A DNA stretch of 52,817 nt from a virus: the IMG/VR virus record IMGVR_UViG_3300025301_000016, positions 1 through 52,817 of that record, one strand, 5' to 3'. The translations under genes were made by a program, and so were the position numbers. The notes under the pieces were generated by a model. The model was not told the DNA's origin. It ran no database searches and saw nothing but the letters and a program-made list of their open reading frames with translations. Below are positions 38,255 through 44,889 of this stretch, piece by piece (the first letter of the stretch is position 1; every line of letters begins with the position of its first letter).

Positions 38255-38562
38255 CGCTTCTTAGCTCGCCTTACTTTATCAGCGTGGTGTTGACACATTT
38301 TGTGCGAGTGTAGTTTGCGCCCACACTTCTTGCCATCTTCAGTGATCTGGCAATACTTCCATGATGGTTTCTTCTTTAACTCTGAATAGCACGGTAAGCA
38401 GAGGCCATCATGCCGTGCAGGTTTAGCGCACTCCTTAACAGAACATCTGGGGTTGTTGTTACGTGCGCTCCCCTTGAAAGAACCATATGGTTCCCAGTCA
38501 GTTTTTAATGTGACGGGCTCTTGGGTTGATAGTATCTGATAGTTCCTATCTTTTCCCTCCAT
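38251..38562 (-). CDS. Small Cys-rich zinc-binding protein
   Basis: A 103-aa protein. The Cys pattern CSVKEC, CLPC, YCQITEDGKKCGRK and MCQHHADK gives two likely zinc sites, and the C-terminus is basic (KVRRAKKR), which suits nucleic-acid binding. It is the last gene of the leftward operon; its stop shares bases with the stop of the giant + strand gene. It overlaps the nuclease upstream by 17 nt. No named family. Confidence 0.7.
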   Translation of the reverse strand: MEGKDRNYQILSTQEPVTLKTDWEPYGSFKGSARNNNPRCSVKECAKPARHDGLCLPCYSELKKKPSWKYCQITEDGKKCGRKLHSHKMCQHHADKVRRAKKR

Positions 38563-38983
38563 GATATTCTACCGCGTGTCCTTCGACAACTAGTAATTGA
38601 TTTAAGCTTACGGCTGCGCCGTCCTCAAATTCATGTTCTGTAGAATTCTTCATTTGTTCTATCATGTTCTGGCCTACCTCTGCCAGCAAGGGCTGTATGT
38701 AAGTCAGCGGCACCCATAGTATGCCTAAGCACCGACCATACTTACCATACTCTTTGCTGGTCACGGCACATTGATTACTGGCTGCTGCCAGTAGCTCAGT
38801 TAATCTTGCCGTAGCTGCCTTCCCTTTTTTCTTTTCTTCAAGATCTCGGGTTCTACTTTCCGGGGTGTTAATACCCCAAAGTCGAATGCGCTGTCGAGTC
38901 TGTACTTTAAAACCTAAATCCAATACAGCATCTACAGTATCTCCATCTACGATGTGATAAATCTGTGCAGGATATTCAAACAT
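38546..38983 (-). CDS. Thermonuclease-like (SNase) nuclease
   Basis: A 145-aa protein of the staphylococcal nuclease fold. IVDGDTVDAVLDLGF (11-25) and RIRLWGINTPES (32-43) are the core, and KYGRCLG (81-87) carries the second Arg. D15, R34, E42 and R84 match the catalytic Asp, Arg, Glu, Arg. The usual calcium-ligand Asp of GIDTPE is Asn here (N39), a substitution to note. The chosen ATG at 38983 overlaps the RusA stop by one base (TGATG); a TTG sits one codon earlier. It would cut DNA or RNA, for instance host DNA or replication intermediates. Confidence 0.85.
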   Translation of the reverse strand: MFEYPAQIYHIVDGDTVDAVLDLGFKVQTRQRIRLWGINTPESRTRDLEEKKKGKAATARLTELLAAASNQCAVTSKEYGKYGRCLGILWVPLTYIQPLLAEVGQNMIEQMKNSTEHEFEDGAAVSLNQLLVVEGHAVEYHGGKR

Positions 38984-39423
38984 CAAGCCACTCCTTTCAT
39001 ATACACAGGAAGTTCGGGTAAGTAATCCCTTTCTTTTTCATCTTCTTTCCATGGCGTAATAGTAATATCTGTCAATGGATCATCAATACCTGTTCGTTTA
39101 AAGCACAGGAGATCTACTATCTGCTTATCATCCCCCCATGCCAATCCATTTAATGGATCTAAGATGCCTTTAGCAAGGTTGTCAACGTCATAAACCTTCC
39201 ATGAGTTCGGTTTCTTAATCCAAAACCATATGACTACACGCAATAGGCCATCCATCTTCTTAACCTTTTGAGTTAGCGCCCACTTCTCCACTCGTTCGGC
39301 AAACTTTTTAGTTCGCTCTGGAGTATACGTTATACGCTTACCGCTTTTAGTAACGGCCATACGTGGCCGTCCTTTAGGCGTGGGTTCTCCGGGTATAATA
39401 ATGCGTTGTGTTTTATCGTTCAT
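38983..39423 (-). CDS. rusA: RusA-family Holliday junction resolvase
   Basis: A 146-aa protein. It opens with IIIPGEPTPKGRPRMA (8-23) and carries DVDNLAKGILDPLNGLAWGDD (79-99), the RusA signature with the acidic residues D79, D81 and D98/D99 and a conserved Lys. RusA cuts four-way DNA junctions from recombination or replication, so that concatemers can be packaged. The ATG has no Shine-Dalgarno sequence and begins 8 nt after a structured RNA element (39431-39609), which might control its translation. It is coupled to the nuclease gene downstream. Confidence 0.9.
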   Translation of the reverse strand: MNDKTQRIIIPGEPTPKGRPRMAVTKSGKRITYTPERTKKFAERVEKWALTQKVKKMDGLLRVVIWFWIKKPNSWKVYDVDNLAKGILDPLNGLAWGDDKQIVDLLCFKRTGIDDPLTDITITPWKEDEKERDYLPELPVYMKGVA

Positions 39424-39430
39424 AATTAGT

Positions 39431-39609
39431 GCGGCTTGGAGCGTGCCGTAGTATCTCCCGTATGTCTACTGCTAACACGAATAGATGCTCCCCAGAATCT
39501 ATTCATGCGGCATTTGCAGAGCCCCCCTTGAGGCCCTGCTACTCCCTTCGTAGACACCTCGTCCTCTACGGCAACCGATGGGAACCTGTAATCCCCTGCT
39601 CCAAGCCGC
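39431..39609 (-). ncRNA. Multibranched structured RNA upstream of rusA
   Basis: The gap between two - strand genes holds a nested set of inverted repeats. The outer stem is 12 bp perfect (39431-39442 with 39598-39609). Inside are GCCGTAG/CTACGGC (39445-39451 with 39566-39572) and TGTCTAC/GTAGACA (39463-39469 with 39550-39556). This encloses a 12-bp hairpin (39475-39486 with 39497-39508, 10-nt loop) and an 8-bp hairpin (39516-39523 with 39532-39539). A 4-bp GGGA/TCCC hairpin sits at 39580-39595. Three of the positions that are A-C mismatches on the + strand become G-U pairs on the - strand, which favours - strand transcription. Class unknown; it may be a riboregulator, an independent RNA or a leader. 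Confidence 0.7.
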
Positions 39610-39621
39610 TTCCTTTTTAAG

Positions 39622-39663
39622 TATCCGTCAGATTTGACTGACTATCCGTCAGATTTGACGGAT
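39622..39663. repeat. Direct repeat of ATCCGTCAGATTTGAC
   Basis: ATCCGTCAGATTTGAC occurs twice, starting at 39623 and 39644, 21 bp apart. The second copy continues to GGAT, making an 8-bp inverted repeat (ATCCGTCA / TGACGGAT, 4-nt loop). It lies across the 3' end and stop of the leftward gene that begins at 40346. It could be an operator or a weak processing hairpin; no T-run follows on the - strand. Confidence 0.55.
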
Positions 39664-40346
39664 ATTGCCTCCCTTATCTTTCGGTTATGTGCGTAGCGTT
39701 CTACTTGCTGAATGTGCCATGGCCTTTTGGGCTTGCCCTTGAAGGCTGCCCATAGCTCTTCGCCCTTATCGCAGCCGCATACACATTGTAATGCAGTTAG
39801 CTTGAGCATCTTTACAGCAGCTTCTGACATGTCAAGATACTCTTGCTTAGTGTATACATCTACTTGATCACTCATGTCAGAAGACACTCCATCCCTGTAA
39901 AAGTTTACCCTTCCTGTGTCATGACAGATAGAACAAGTGACAAATTTCTCAGCACTTTTATTTGTGTAAACTTCTACGTGGTCGTGCTTAAAATATCTCT
40001 TCATGTGACCGGGGACATGAAGAGATATAACATTACTTTGTGGGATGGCAACAGGTTGGAAAGCCTTTTCTTTCTTTAGTCGTGACTCTTCTTTCCTCAT
40101 GTTCCTTAAGTGCCACACAAGATCTGCTGTGCTGGGGGGCCATTTACCTACGATAGAATTGTCTCTTTCTCTGGCGTCCATTACATGAGACTTGATAGCT
40201 GCGATGACTTCCGCCTCTTCATATTCATATTGAAGTGGGTAAATGATGTCAGCTATATCCGCATACTCAAGCTTCATTCTTTTATAGCTACTATCCATTA
40301 AAGCATGCGCTTCTTTAGTCCACTTCTTCTTTTTCTTTTCACTCAT
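39642..40346 (-). CDS. Hypothetical protein with Cys-rich (DnaJ-type) zinc motif
   Basis: A 234-aa protein. The N-terminal half is helical (AHALMDSSYKRMKLEYADIA) with KWPPSTADLVWHLRN, a phrase reminiscent of phage replication-initiation or helicase-loading proteins. Residues about 138-195 hold CSICHDTG and CVCGCDKG, a paired zinc-binding arrangement like a DnaJ finger. The C-terminus is basic. A role in replication is an inference from this and from the RusA and SSB-like neighbours. Its start overlaps the HNH gene's end by 8 nt. Confidence 0.65.
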   Translation of the reverse strand: MSEKKKKKWTKEAHALMDSSYKRMKLEYADIADIIYPLQYEYEEAEVIAAIKSHVMDARERDNSIVGKWPPSTADLVWHLRNMRKEESRLKKEKAFQPVAIPQSNVISLHVPGHMKRYFKHDHVEVYTNKSAEKFVTCSICHDTGRVNFYRDGVSSDMSDQVDVYTKQEYLDMSEAAVKMLKLTALQCVCGCDKGEELWAAFKGKPKRPWHIQQVERYAHNRKIREAISVKSDG

Positions 40347-40869
40347 TTCTTTCCTCTTGTTCGGGAAAATTTAATTGAGCTAGATCTTCAAAGGCTACCC
40401 TAGCTGCCACATCATATGCCAGTGCAGCATCTGCCTCGGAAGAGTATGATCCTAAGTGTATTTGTATGCCATTCAATTTGATATAGGATACCCAGTTTTT
40501 GTTGACGTTATTCCAACTGACTCCTCTATAAATACTACTTGTATTTGTACTTAAACTACTACGAGCCGTAGCCGCTTCGCCCATAGTAATTACCCGTAGG
40601 TTGTGTCTCGAACAATCTAATAGATTCTTATTAATATGAGACACAACTTCATTAGGCCATGATACAAGCGGCCTCTCTAACATCCTACTGGCTATGATTC
40701 GATGGGCAAAGATTACTCTACTTCTATTCTTTTCTTTGTCTTGCTCATACCGAATGACGTACCCATCCCTATGCAGTCGCCAGTTTAATAAAATTCTTAT
40801 CTCTGCATCCTCTTGAGATACAATGAAAGGTTGATCATGATTGCGTAGTGGAATTTCGTGAAGCTTCAT
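40339..40869 (-). CDS. HNH endonuclease with AP2 DNA-binding domain
   Basis: A 176-aa protein. The N-terminal nuclease part has AHRII (His 56) and VVSHINKNLLDCSRHNLRVI (75-94), matching HNH homing endonucleases of the VDHxNGNxxDNRxxNLR type, but with Ser in place of the usual Asp before His78. Residues about 112-168 (SIYRGVSWNNVNKNWVSYI onward to LNFPEQ) are an AP2 DNA-binding domain. This pair is common in free-standing phage homing endonucleases. It may be an inserted selfish gene or may nick DNA for packaging. Confidence 0.85.
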   Translation of the reverse strand: MKLHEIPLRNHDQPFIVSQEDAEIRILLNWRLHRDGYVIRYEQDKEKNRSRVIFAHRIIASRMLERPLVSWPNEVVSHINKNLLDCSRHNLRVITMGEAATARSSLSTNTSSIYRGVSWNNVNKNWVSYIKLNGIQIHLGSYSSEADAALAYDVAARVAFEDLAQLNFPEQEERNE

Positions 40870-40899
40870 TTCAGCGCCCGGTTAGATTTTGTTATCCCC

Positions 40900-40929
40900 T
40901 AATAACAAGAGTATGCTTGATAATGTCAA
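40900..40929 (-). promoter_or_regulatory. Candidate - strand promoter upstream of the HNH operon
   Basis: Reading leftward, a consensus TTGACA (complement of 40924-40929) is followed after 18 nt by TTATTA (complement of 40900-40905). It would drive 40869 and the genes down to 38251. The -10 is imperfect. A second TTGACA on the other strand begins at 40962, so two divergent promoters may share this spot, around the near-palindrome GGAAATATTTTCC (40949-40961). Confidence 0.5.
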
Positions 40930-40961
40930 CACCTTGGGAGGGGTGTAGGAAATATTTTCCC

Positions 40962-40989
40962 TTGACAGATTTTTCAGGTCGAGTAGATT
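40962..40989 (+). promoter_or_regulatory. Candidate + strand promoter for the 41009-41127 RNA
   Basis: TTGACA (40962-40967), 16-nt spacer, TAGATT (40984-40989). Transcription from here would run into the structured element that ends in a T-run at 41121-41126. A second weaker set, TTGCAG and TATAGA, lies at about 40999 and 41022. Neither precedes a + strand gene for 2 kb. Confidence 0.5.
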
Positions 40990-41008
40990 CCCTTCCGCTT
41001 GCAGGATT

Positions 41009-41127
41009 TTACCATAGATTATATAGAATATAAAGGCCCCGAAACCGGCTGAGCTTTAGCCCATCGGGGGGTTTCCGTTTCCATTCAATCTATGGTAACC
41101 TACAGGCGACCCCGATGGGCTTTTTTA
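41009..41127 (+). ncRNA. Candidate + strand small RNA or attenuator with alternative hairpins
   Basis: A perfect 12-bp stem pairs TTACCATAGATT (41009-41020) with 41087-41098. Inside are GAAACC/GGTTTC (41041-41046 with 41070-41075) and GGCTGA/TTAGCC (41047-41052 with 41056-41061). A rival perfect 12-bp stem, AGCCCATCGGGG (41058-41069) with 41110-41121, is followed by TTTTTTATTT, a clear intrinsic terminator. The two folds cross, so they are alternatives, as in an attenuator or riboswitch. No + strand gene lies directly downstream, so a short independent RNA of about 130 nt is also possible. Confidence 0.65.
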
Positions 41128-41129
41128 TT

Positions 41130-41454
41130 TAGCCCCAAAAACCAGTCACTGTAGGGACTTGACCACTGTAGTCGGGCAGTATCCATCCGATGGGCTAACC
41201 GTATGTATCTGCCCTGTGAGCCAGAAGTAGACAGGCTGCTGTCACTTAAACGGTACATAGTATTACTTGTTTCATTGGGGACCAAGCTGAGGAGCTGGTC
41301 GGAGCTAAGGGTCGGGTGTGACCCTGAGTGGAGAGGGGGGGGATGAAGGTGTGTCCGCAGTACAGGGAATAAGTTGTGATCCAACCCGATAGCTGCCCTC
41401 TAGGATCTTTGGTAGCGTTGGCACGTACGCTAAAACACACCCCCATATGTACCC
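41130..41454. other. Non-coding stretch with a chain of hairpins
   Basis: No gene is supported here. The sequence holds several short perfect stems: GGGCAG/CTGCCC (about 41174 and 41209), GACC(A)AGCT with AGCTGGTC (about 41279-41300), GGGTC/GACCC (about 41309-41324), and TAGCGT/ACGCTA (about 41412-41431). It also carries a third copy of CCGATGGGCTA (41187-41197), the terminator stem sequence of the element just upstream. It may be a longer structured RNA or its leader; the strand is not clear. Confidence 0.45.
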
Positions 41455-42192
41455 TCAGCGATAGAAGGCGTTAATAATAATAACAGAGCAAGCACCGACA
41501 GCATAACATGCTACTCCAAATAGTACGTACACAAGTGGGGTCTCCATAAAGGTTCTGACCTTGCTGTAATCACTTGTTAATTCATTTCTTGCGTGATACT
41601 CTTGCGACCTTTCTTTGGACTCTTCTTTTATAGCTTTAGATCTTTGAGGATGGTACGTTGTTGTAGGTAGTACTGACCAGTTCCCATCTTTTGTAAAGTC
41701 TTTAATAGACTTTTCACTAATATGACTTTTAGATTTAATTCTTTCAGCTTCTTGTTTCTTGCGAAGCTTATGAAAGCCCGGTCCATATGTGGCATTTCTT
41801 GATGGCTTTTGGGACATATCAATCTTAGGTCTAACCCCTGTCTCTGCATACTCCTTGCCCACTGCTTCAATCCTTTTACGTAAGGAAGGACTAAGTTTTA
41901 TGTCGCGATCCTTTTCATAGTGCCCCATAAAATCAGGGGCAAAGTTTATCACATGAGCCATGGCAGTAAGGGGGAGGCCCATACATAACCTTAATTCCTT
42001 AAGGTATTCAGGAGAGCATGTATGATCCTGTCTGACAAACATAATTGGTTCTAAGAAAGGGGGGTAAATACTTCTAAGCTTCTGCCTTCTTTCCAGTTCC
42101 TTCGTAGTAAACACAAGAAAATCCTCTCGGGATAAAGAGTTTGTTGTGCTACTTTGTGATAACATCTGATACGTTTTTGATACTGTATCCAT
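41455..42192 (-). CDS. HTH-like protein with a C-terminal membrane anchor
   Basis: A 245-aa protein. Residues about 58-112 (PEYLKELRLCMGLPLTAMAH, then MGHYEKDRD) resemble an XRE-type helix-turn-helix. The middle is basic and disordered. The last about 30 residues (LVYVLFGVACYAVGACSVII) are a clear membrane span. A regulator tethered to the membrane is unusual. I chose the ATG at 42192, which has GAGAG 5 nt upstream and does not overlap the preceding gene. An upstream ATG at 42231 would overlap it by 26 nt and has no binding site. Confidence 0.7.
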   Translation of the reverse strand: MDTVSKTYQMLSQSSTTNSLSREDFLVFTTKELERRQKLRSIYPPFLEPIMFVRQDHTCSPEYLKELRLCMGLPLTAMAHVINFAPDFMGHYEKDRDIKLSPSLRKRIEAVGKEYAETGVRPKIDMSQKPSRNATYGPGFHKLRKKQEAERIKSKSHISEKSIKDFTKDGNWSVLPTTTYHPQRSKAIKEESKERSQEYHARNELTSDYSKVRTFMETPLVYVLFGVACYAVGACSVIIINAFYR

Positions 42193-42205
42193 AATTTCTC
42201 TCTTT

Positions 42206-42994
42206 TTAAAATGGTAAATCATCATTTTCAAACGAAAAATCTGTACCGGGAGGCGCCAACCCTTTAACTTGCGTGATATATTCTTTAAGTTGGGCGACCG
42301 TTGCAGACTCTAAGTCTTCTGTTTCGATGAACTTCATACGACACTTAGGAATATGCGCTTCTTCTAATTCAATTACCTTTTCTGCATGTATAGCTTGTTT
42401 GATTAGGTCAGCCTTGGTAGGAGTAGAGCTTTTCTTTTTTGGCTCCTCCTTTGCAAGCTCCTCCTCTGTCACTTCTTCAGTGGGTCCGAACAGTTTATCT
42501 AACTGTTCTTTAGCAGCAGATGACTTCTCTGGCTTCAAAGGGATGTCGTCATATCTATTCTGCTTTGATTCTGGCTTCTCCCCTTGATCTTCGAGCCTCC
42601 AAAAAGTCTCAATGAAAGATGTTATATCTCCAGAGCCATCAGCCTTAGGTCTATGGGCTACGACATAGCCAATTCGAACAGCAACGAACTCTTCTACGGG
42701 GTCAAATTCGGTTGCCTTTGACTCATCTGCAGTAAGCTCTCTTCCAAGAACCTTCTCACGATGTTGTCGAAGATTTGAATTGGGAGCAGAACTTACTGTG
42801 TCCCATATTGTTATGATGTAAGGCTGACCATCATCACGAAACGATGTGCTGCTTTCAATTTTAAGTGGGAGTTTTACCTTCGGTCCCCATTGAGTTTCGA
42901 ATTCTCTTGGCTCTTCAACTGCAAAGAAGAACCCTTCATGTTGACCTGCCGGGTGATGATCCCACTCTTGTCTTGGTATAGCCACTGTTGCCAT
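42206..42994 (-). CDS. Putative single-stranded DNA-binding protein
   Basis: A 262-aa protein. Residues about 1-140 look beta-rich and could form an OB fold (GFFFAVEEPREFETQWGPKV, then VAVRIGYVVAHR). A charged linker (about 145-195) follows, then a helical region. The last residues FENDDLPF match the acidic hydrophobic tip (DDIPF) by which SSB proteins recruit partners. GGAG lies 6 nt before the ATG. It is the only candidate replication protein in the window besides RusA. The fold is inferred; the acidic tip is directly visible. Confidence 0.68.
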   Translation of the reverse strand: MATVAIPRQEWDHHPAGQHEGFFFAVEEPREFETQWGPKVKLPLKIESSTSFRDDGQPYIITIWDTVSSAPNSNLRQHREKVLGRELTADESKATEFDPVEEFVAVRIGYVVAHRPKADGSGDITSFIETFWRLEDQGEKPESKQNRYDDIPLKPEKSSAAKEQLDKLFGPTEEVTEEELAKEEPKKKSSTPTKADLIKQAIHAEKVIELEEAHIPKCRMKFIETEDLESATVAQLKEYITQVKGLAPPGTDFSFENDDLPF

Positions 42995-43101
42995 GTTATC
43001 TCCACATTCTTAGCAGATGATGAATGGTTAACAAGCAAATCCCTCCTGCTAATAAGAGAAAAAGCTTGACTTGAATAGATGAATATCCTTTTTTTATTCG
43101 C

Positions 43102-43887
43102 ATGAATACGTCCCTTAAACGCCCCGCAGCAGAACAACTCTTACCAGAAGAAGTTCCCTTAGAACCCAAGCATTATCAACCAGATACAACAATGCAGTCT
43201 CTGGTTGACCAGAAGCCATTGACGCATGGACTTCATGGTCATCTTGACGAGCGAGGGTATTATCCCCCTGTCGATATGAGTTGGGATCAATTCAACGAAG
43301 ATGTTTCGCTGCTGTTCCACATGGAACGATGGATTAATTGGGCTATTGGAGATCTATTGAATTATGCCAAGGGCAGATGGCCGAATAGGTATGAACATTT
43401 CTGCGATCAGACTGGCAAATCATTACAACATTTATACAATCTCTCTTGGGTATCAAGGGTTTTCCCTCCTGAGACACGCCACTTTAATGATGAGGGTATT
43501 AGTTGGTCCCATCACCTTGAAGTAGCTGGGTTGCCAACCCCACAGCAACGAGAAGAATGGCTTCAGGCTGCTATAGCAGGGTCGTGGACAAGATTAGAAC
43601 TTCGTAATAGACGTAATGGAAGAGAGCCTGTTGATCCATTCAGAACCAAGGATACCATGGTTGAGGTGCCCGAAGGGATGACTTCTCACATGCGTCAAAC
43701 GATCTCTAAATTCCTATCTGTATTTTCTGGGTGGAGTCCAAAGGTTAAGGAAACTATAGTATGCCCTACTCCATGGGGCAAAATTACTATTTCTTTGGAT
43801 TTAGATTCCGTTCCGGTAGAAGAATCTACTGGAACAGGTAAGCCAGTAAGAATACTTACCGACAAACCCGACTTCCCCCATCCATAG
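43102..43887 (+). CDS. Hypothetical protein, sole + strand gene of the right half
   Basis: A 261-aa protein. Residues about 65-165 (WINWAIGDLLNYAKGRWPNR, then LQHLYNLSWVSRVFPPETR, SWSHHLEVAGLPTPQQREEW) form helices in a layout seen in phage or plasmid proteins that probably bind DNA through a helical domain. I do not recognise a named family with certainty. The ATG has no Shine-Dalgarno sequence and may be leaderless; a TTGACT lies about 30 nt upstream. It is divergent from the SSB-like gene, so it could be a regulator, and ends 1 nt from the next - strand stop. Confidence 0.7.
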   Translation: MNTSLKRPAAEQLLPEEVPLEPKHYQPDTTMQSLVDQKPLTHGLHGHLDERGYYPPVDMSWDQFNEDVSLLFHMERWINWAIGDLLNYAKGRWPNRYEHFCDQTGKSLQHLYNLSWVSRVFPPETRHFNDEGISWSHHLEVAGLPTPQQREEWLQAAIAGSWTRLELRNRRNGREPVDPFRTKDTMVEVPEGMTSHMRQTISKFLSVFSGWSPKVKETIVCPTPWGKITISLDLDSVPVEESTGTGKPVRILTDKPDFPHP

Positions 43888-43888
43888 T

Positions 43889-44518
43889 TCATTCTCTTTC
43901 TAACTCATTAAGTAAATCTTCTATTGTCCAAGGTGCATGTTGCTCTTCCCATTCTTCTATGGTCGGTTGAGTGGAAAGCAATTCAAATGAATCTTCAAGA
44001 GCGACTACTTTAAATTTACTAGTATTATCAGATGCACTAAACTTGCGACAGATTTTATCGGCAAATGTTTTGTTGGGTATTATTTGAAACTCATCTTGCG
44101 AAGACCAGATCCCCCATAAATCAGTGCCGTCTTCTTCAAGAGGGCCGTATCGAGCGATACACCATTGTCCAGCTTGAATCCCTGCTGAATCAAGATCGGC
44201 GGGGGTATTTATAATGCCATCTGCTTCTATTAATTCTGGTTCAAACTCAGGGAATAATTTATTAAGTTCTTCTTTAACTGAATCAGCTATTGTCTTTGCT
44301 AATTGTGAGCCAATTATTAGAATCAATGACGGGTCTTCTTGTTTGGCTTGCTCTAAAGATATAATTTCATGAGCCTTATTGTCGGTTCCCATTTTTTTAA
44401 ATGCTTCAGCATGATCACGGCTTTCAAACAAAACTACTACTCCGTCTACGCCTACTACATAGGTATAGTTTCCATCTTTATTCTTGGGCTTACGGACAAC
44501 CCATTCTTTAATAGACAT
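43889..44518 (-). CDS. Hypothetical protein preceded by a structured leader
   Basis: A 209-aa protein, mixed alpha/beta and acidic. It starts WVVRKPKNKDGNYTYVVGVD, a small beta motif, with a middle helix (LAKTIADSVKEELNKLF) and an acidic C-terminus ending in ELERE. No family recognised. It has its own promoter (44656-44684) and a leader of about 130 nt with a long hairpin, so it is expressed separately from the conjugation operon upstream. Confidence 0.7.
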   Translation of the reverse strand: MSIKEWVVRKPKNKDGNYTYVVGVDGVVVLFESRDHAEAFKKMGTDNKAHEIISLEQAKQEDPSLILIIGSQLAKTIADSVKEELNKLFPEFEPELIEADGIINTPADLDSAGIQAGQWCIARYGPLEEDGTDLWGIWSSQDEFQIIPNKTFADKICRKFSASDNTSKFKVVALEDSFELLSTQPTIEEWEEQHAPWTIEDLLNELERE

Positions 44519-44538
44519 TTTAAGTTCCGGTTAAAACT

Positions 44539-44624
44539 ACTGCGTGTCTAAGTTGATGAGGGGTTAGGGATAATATAGGTGACATGAAGAGTTGGACCTA
44601 TATAATCAACTTAAGACACGCAGT
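44539..44624 (-). promoter_or_regulatory. Long leader hairpin upstream of 44518
   Basis: ACTGCGTGTCTAAGTTGAT (44539-44557) pairs with 44605-44624 over 19 bp with a single bulged base. Inside, ATATAGGT (44573-44580) pairs with ACCTATAT (44596-44603). The element lies in the 5' leader of the - strand gene starting at 44518, downstream of a good promoter. No T-run follows, so it is not a terminator. It may control translation or stability or be a protein-binding site. Confidence 0.65.
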
Positions 44625-44655
44625 TTCAACAAAAAATTCTTCCCCTCTAAATCAA

Positions 44656-44684
44656 AATATACTTATAAAGTTAATGCTTGACAA
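44656..44684 (-). promoter_or_regulatory. Promoter of the 43889-44518 gene
   Basis: Reading leftward, TTGTCA (complement of 44679-44684), 17-nt spacer, TATATT (complement of 44656-44661). Both hexamers are close to the sigma-70 consensus and the spacing is ideal. It lies in the gap after the conjugation operon, so transcription of 44518 does not depend on that operon. Confidence 0.7.
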
Positions 44685-44691
44685 GTAAAAA

Positions 44692-44889
44692 TCACCGATC
44701 TAATTCTTCTTCCAATACATGCGTAACGACCAACGTTGTCTCCATCTTCTGCCCTTCTGAACCAAAGTGGCGGTAGATGAGATATATCTCGCCATCTTCT
44801 TTCCCTAGGTCTACAGACCAAGGCAATTCATCTTTCGTGAGACTAACAATTGAAAGCCATTTATCTACTGTGGATTGTCTTTCAGACAT
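44692..44889 (-). CDS. Small hypothetical protein at the end of the conjugation operon
   Basis: A 65-aa protein, mostly alpha/beta (DGEIYLIYRHFGSEGQKMET). Its ATG overlaps the E1-like gene's end by 8 nt (ATGTCTGA), so it is made together with the E1-like protein. No family recognised. It could be an accessory or a target of the system; that is only from context. Confidence 0.65.
   Translation of the reverse strand: MSERQSTVDKWLSIVSLTKDELPWSVDLGKEDGEIYLIYRHFGSEGQKMETTLVVTHVLEEELDR

Noticed and set aside
39431-39609. Miniature transposon with 12-bp terminal inverted repeats
   Set aside because: No target-site duplication flanks it, and the internal stems nest as an RNA fold with G-U pairs, which a transposon would not need.
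39429-39620. A 63-aa + strand frame over the structured RNA
   Set aside because: GTG start without Shine-Dalgarno, opposite the operon direction, and the sequence is explained by nested inverted repeats.
41100-41446. Two - strand frames (94 and 66 aa) in the hairpin region
   Set aside because: No binding site, low-complexity Ser/His/Pro composition, and overlap with inverted repeats.
42206-42231. Upstream start at 42231 for the HTH-membrane gene
   Set aside because: It overlaps the SSB-like gene by 26 nt and has no Shine-Dalgarno; ATG at 42192 has GAGAG at good spacing.
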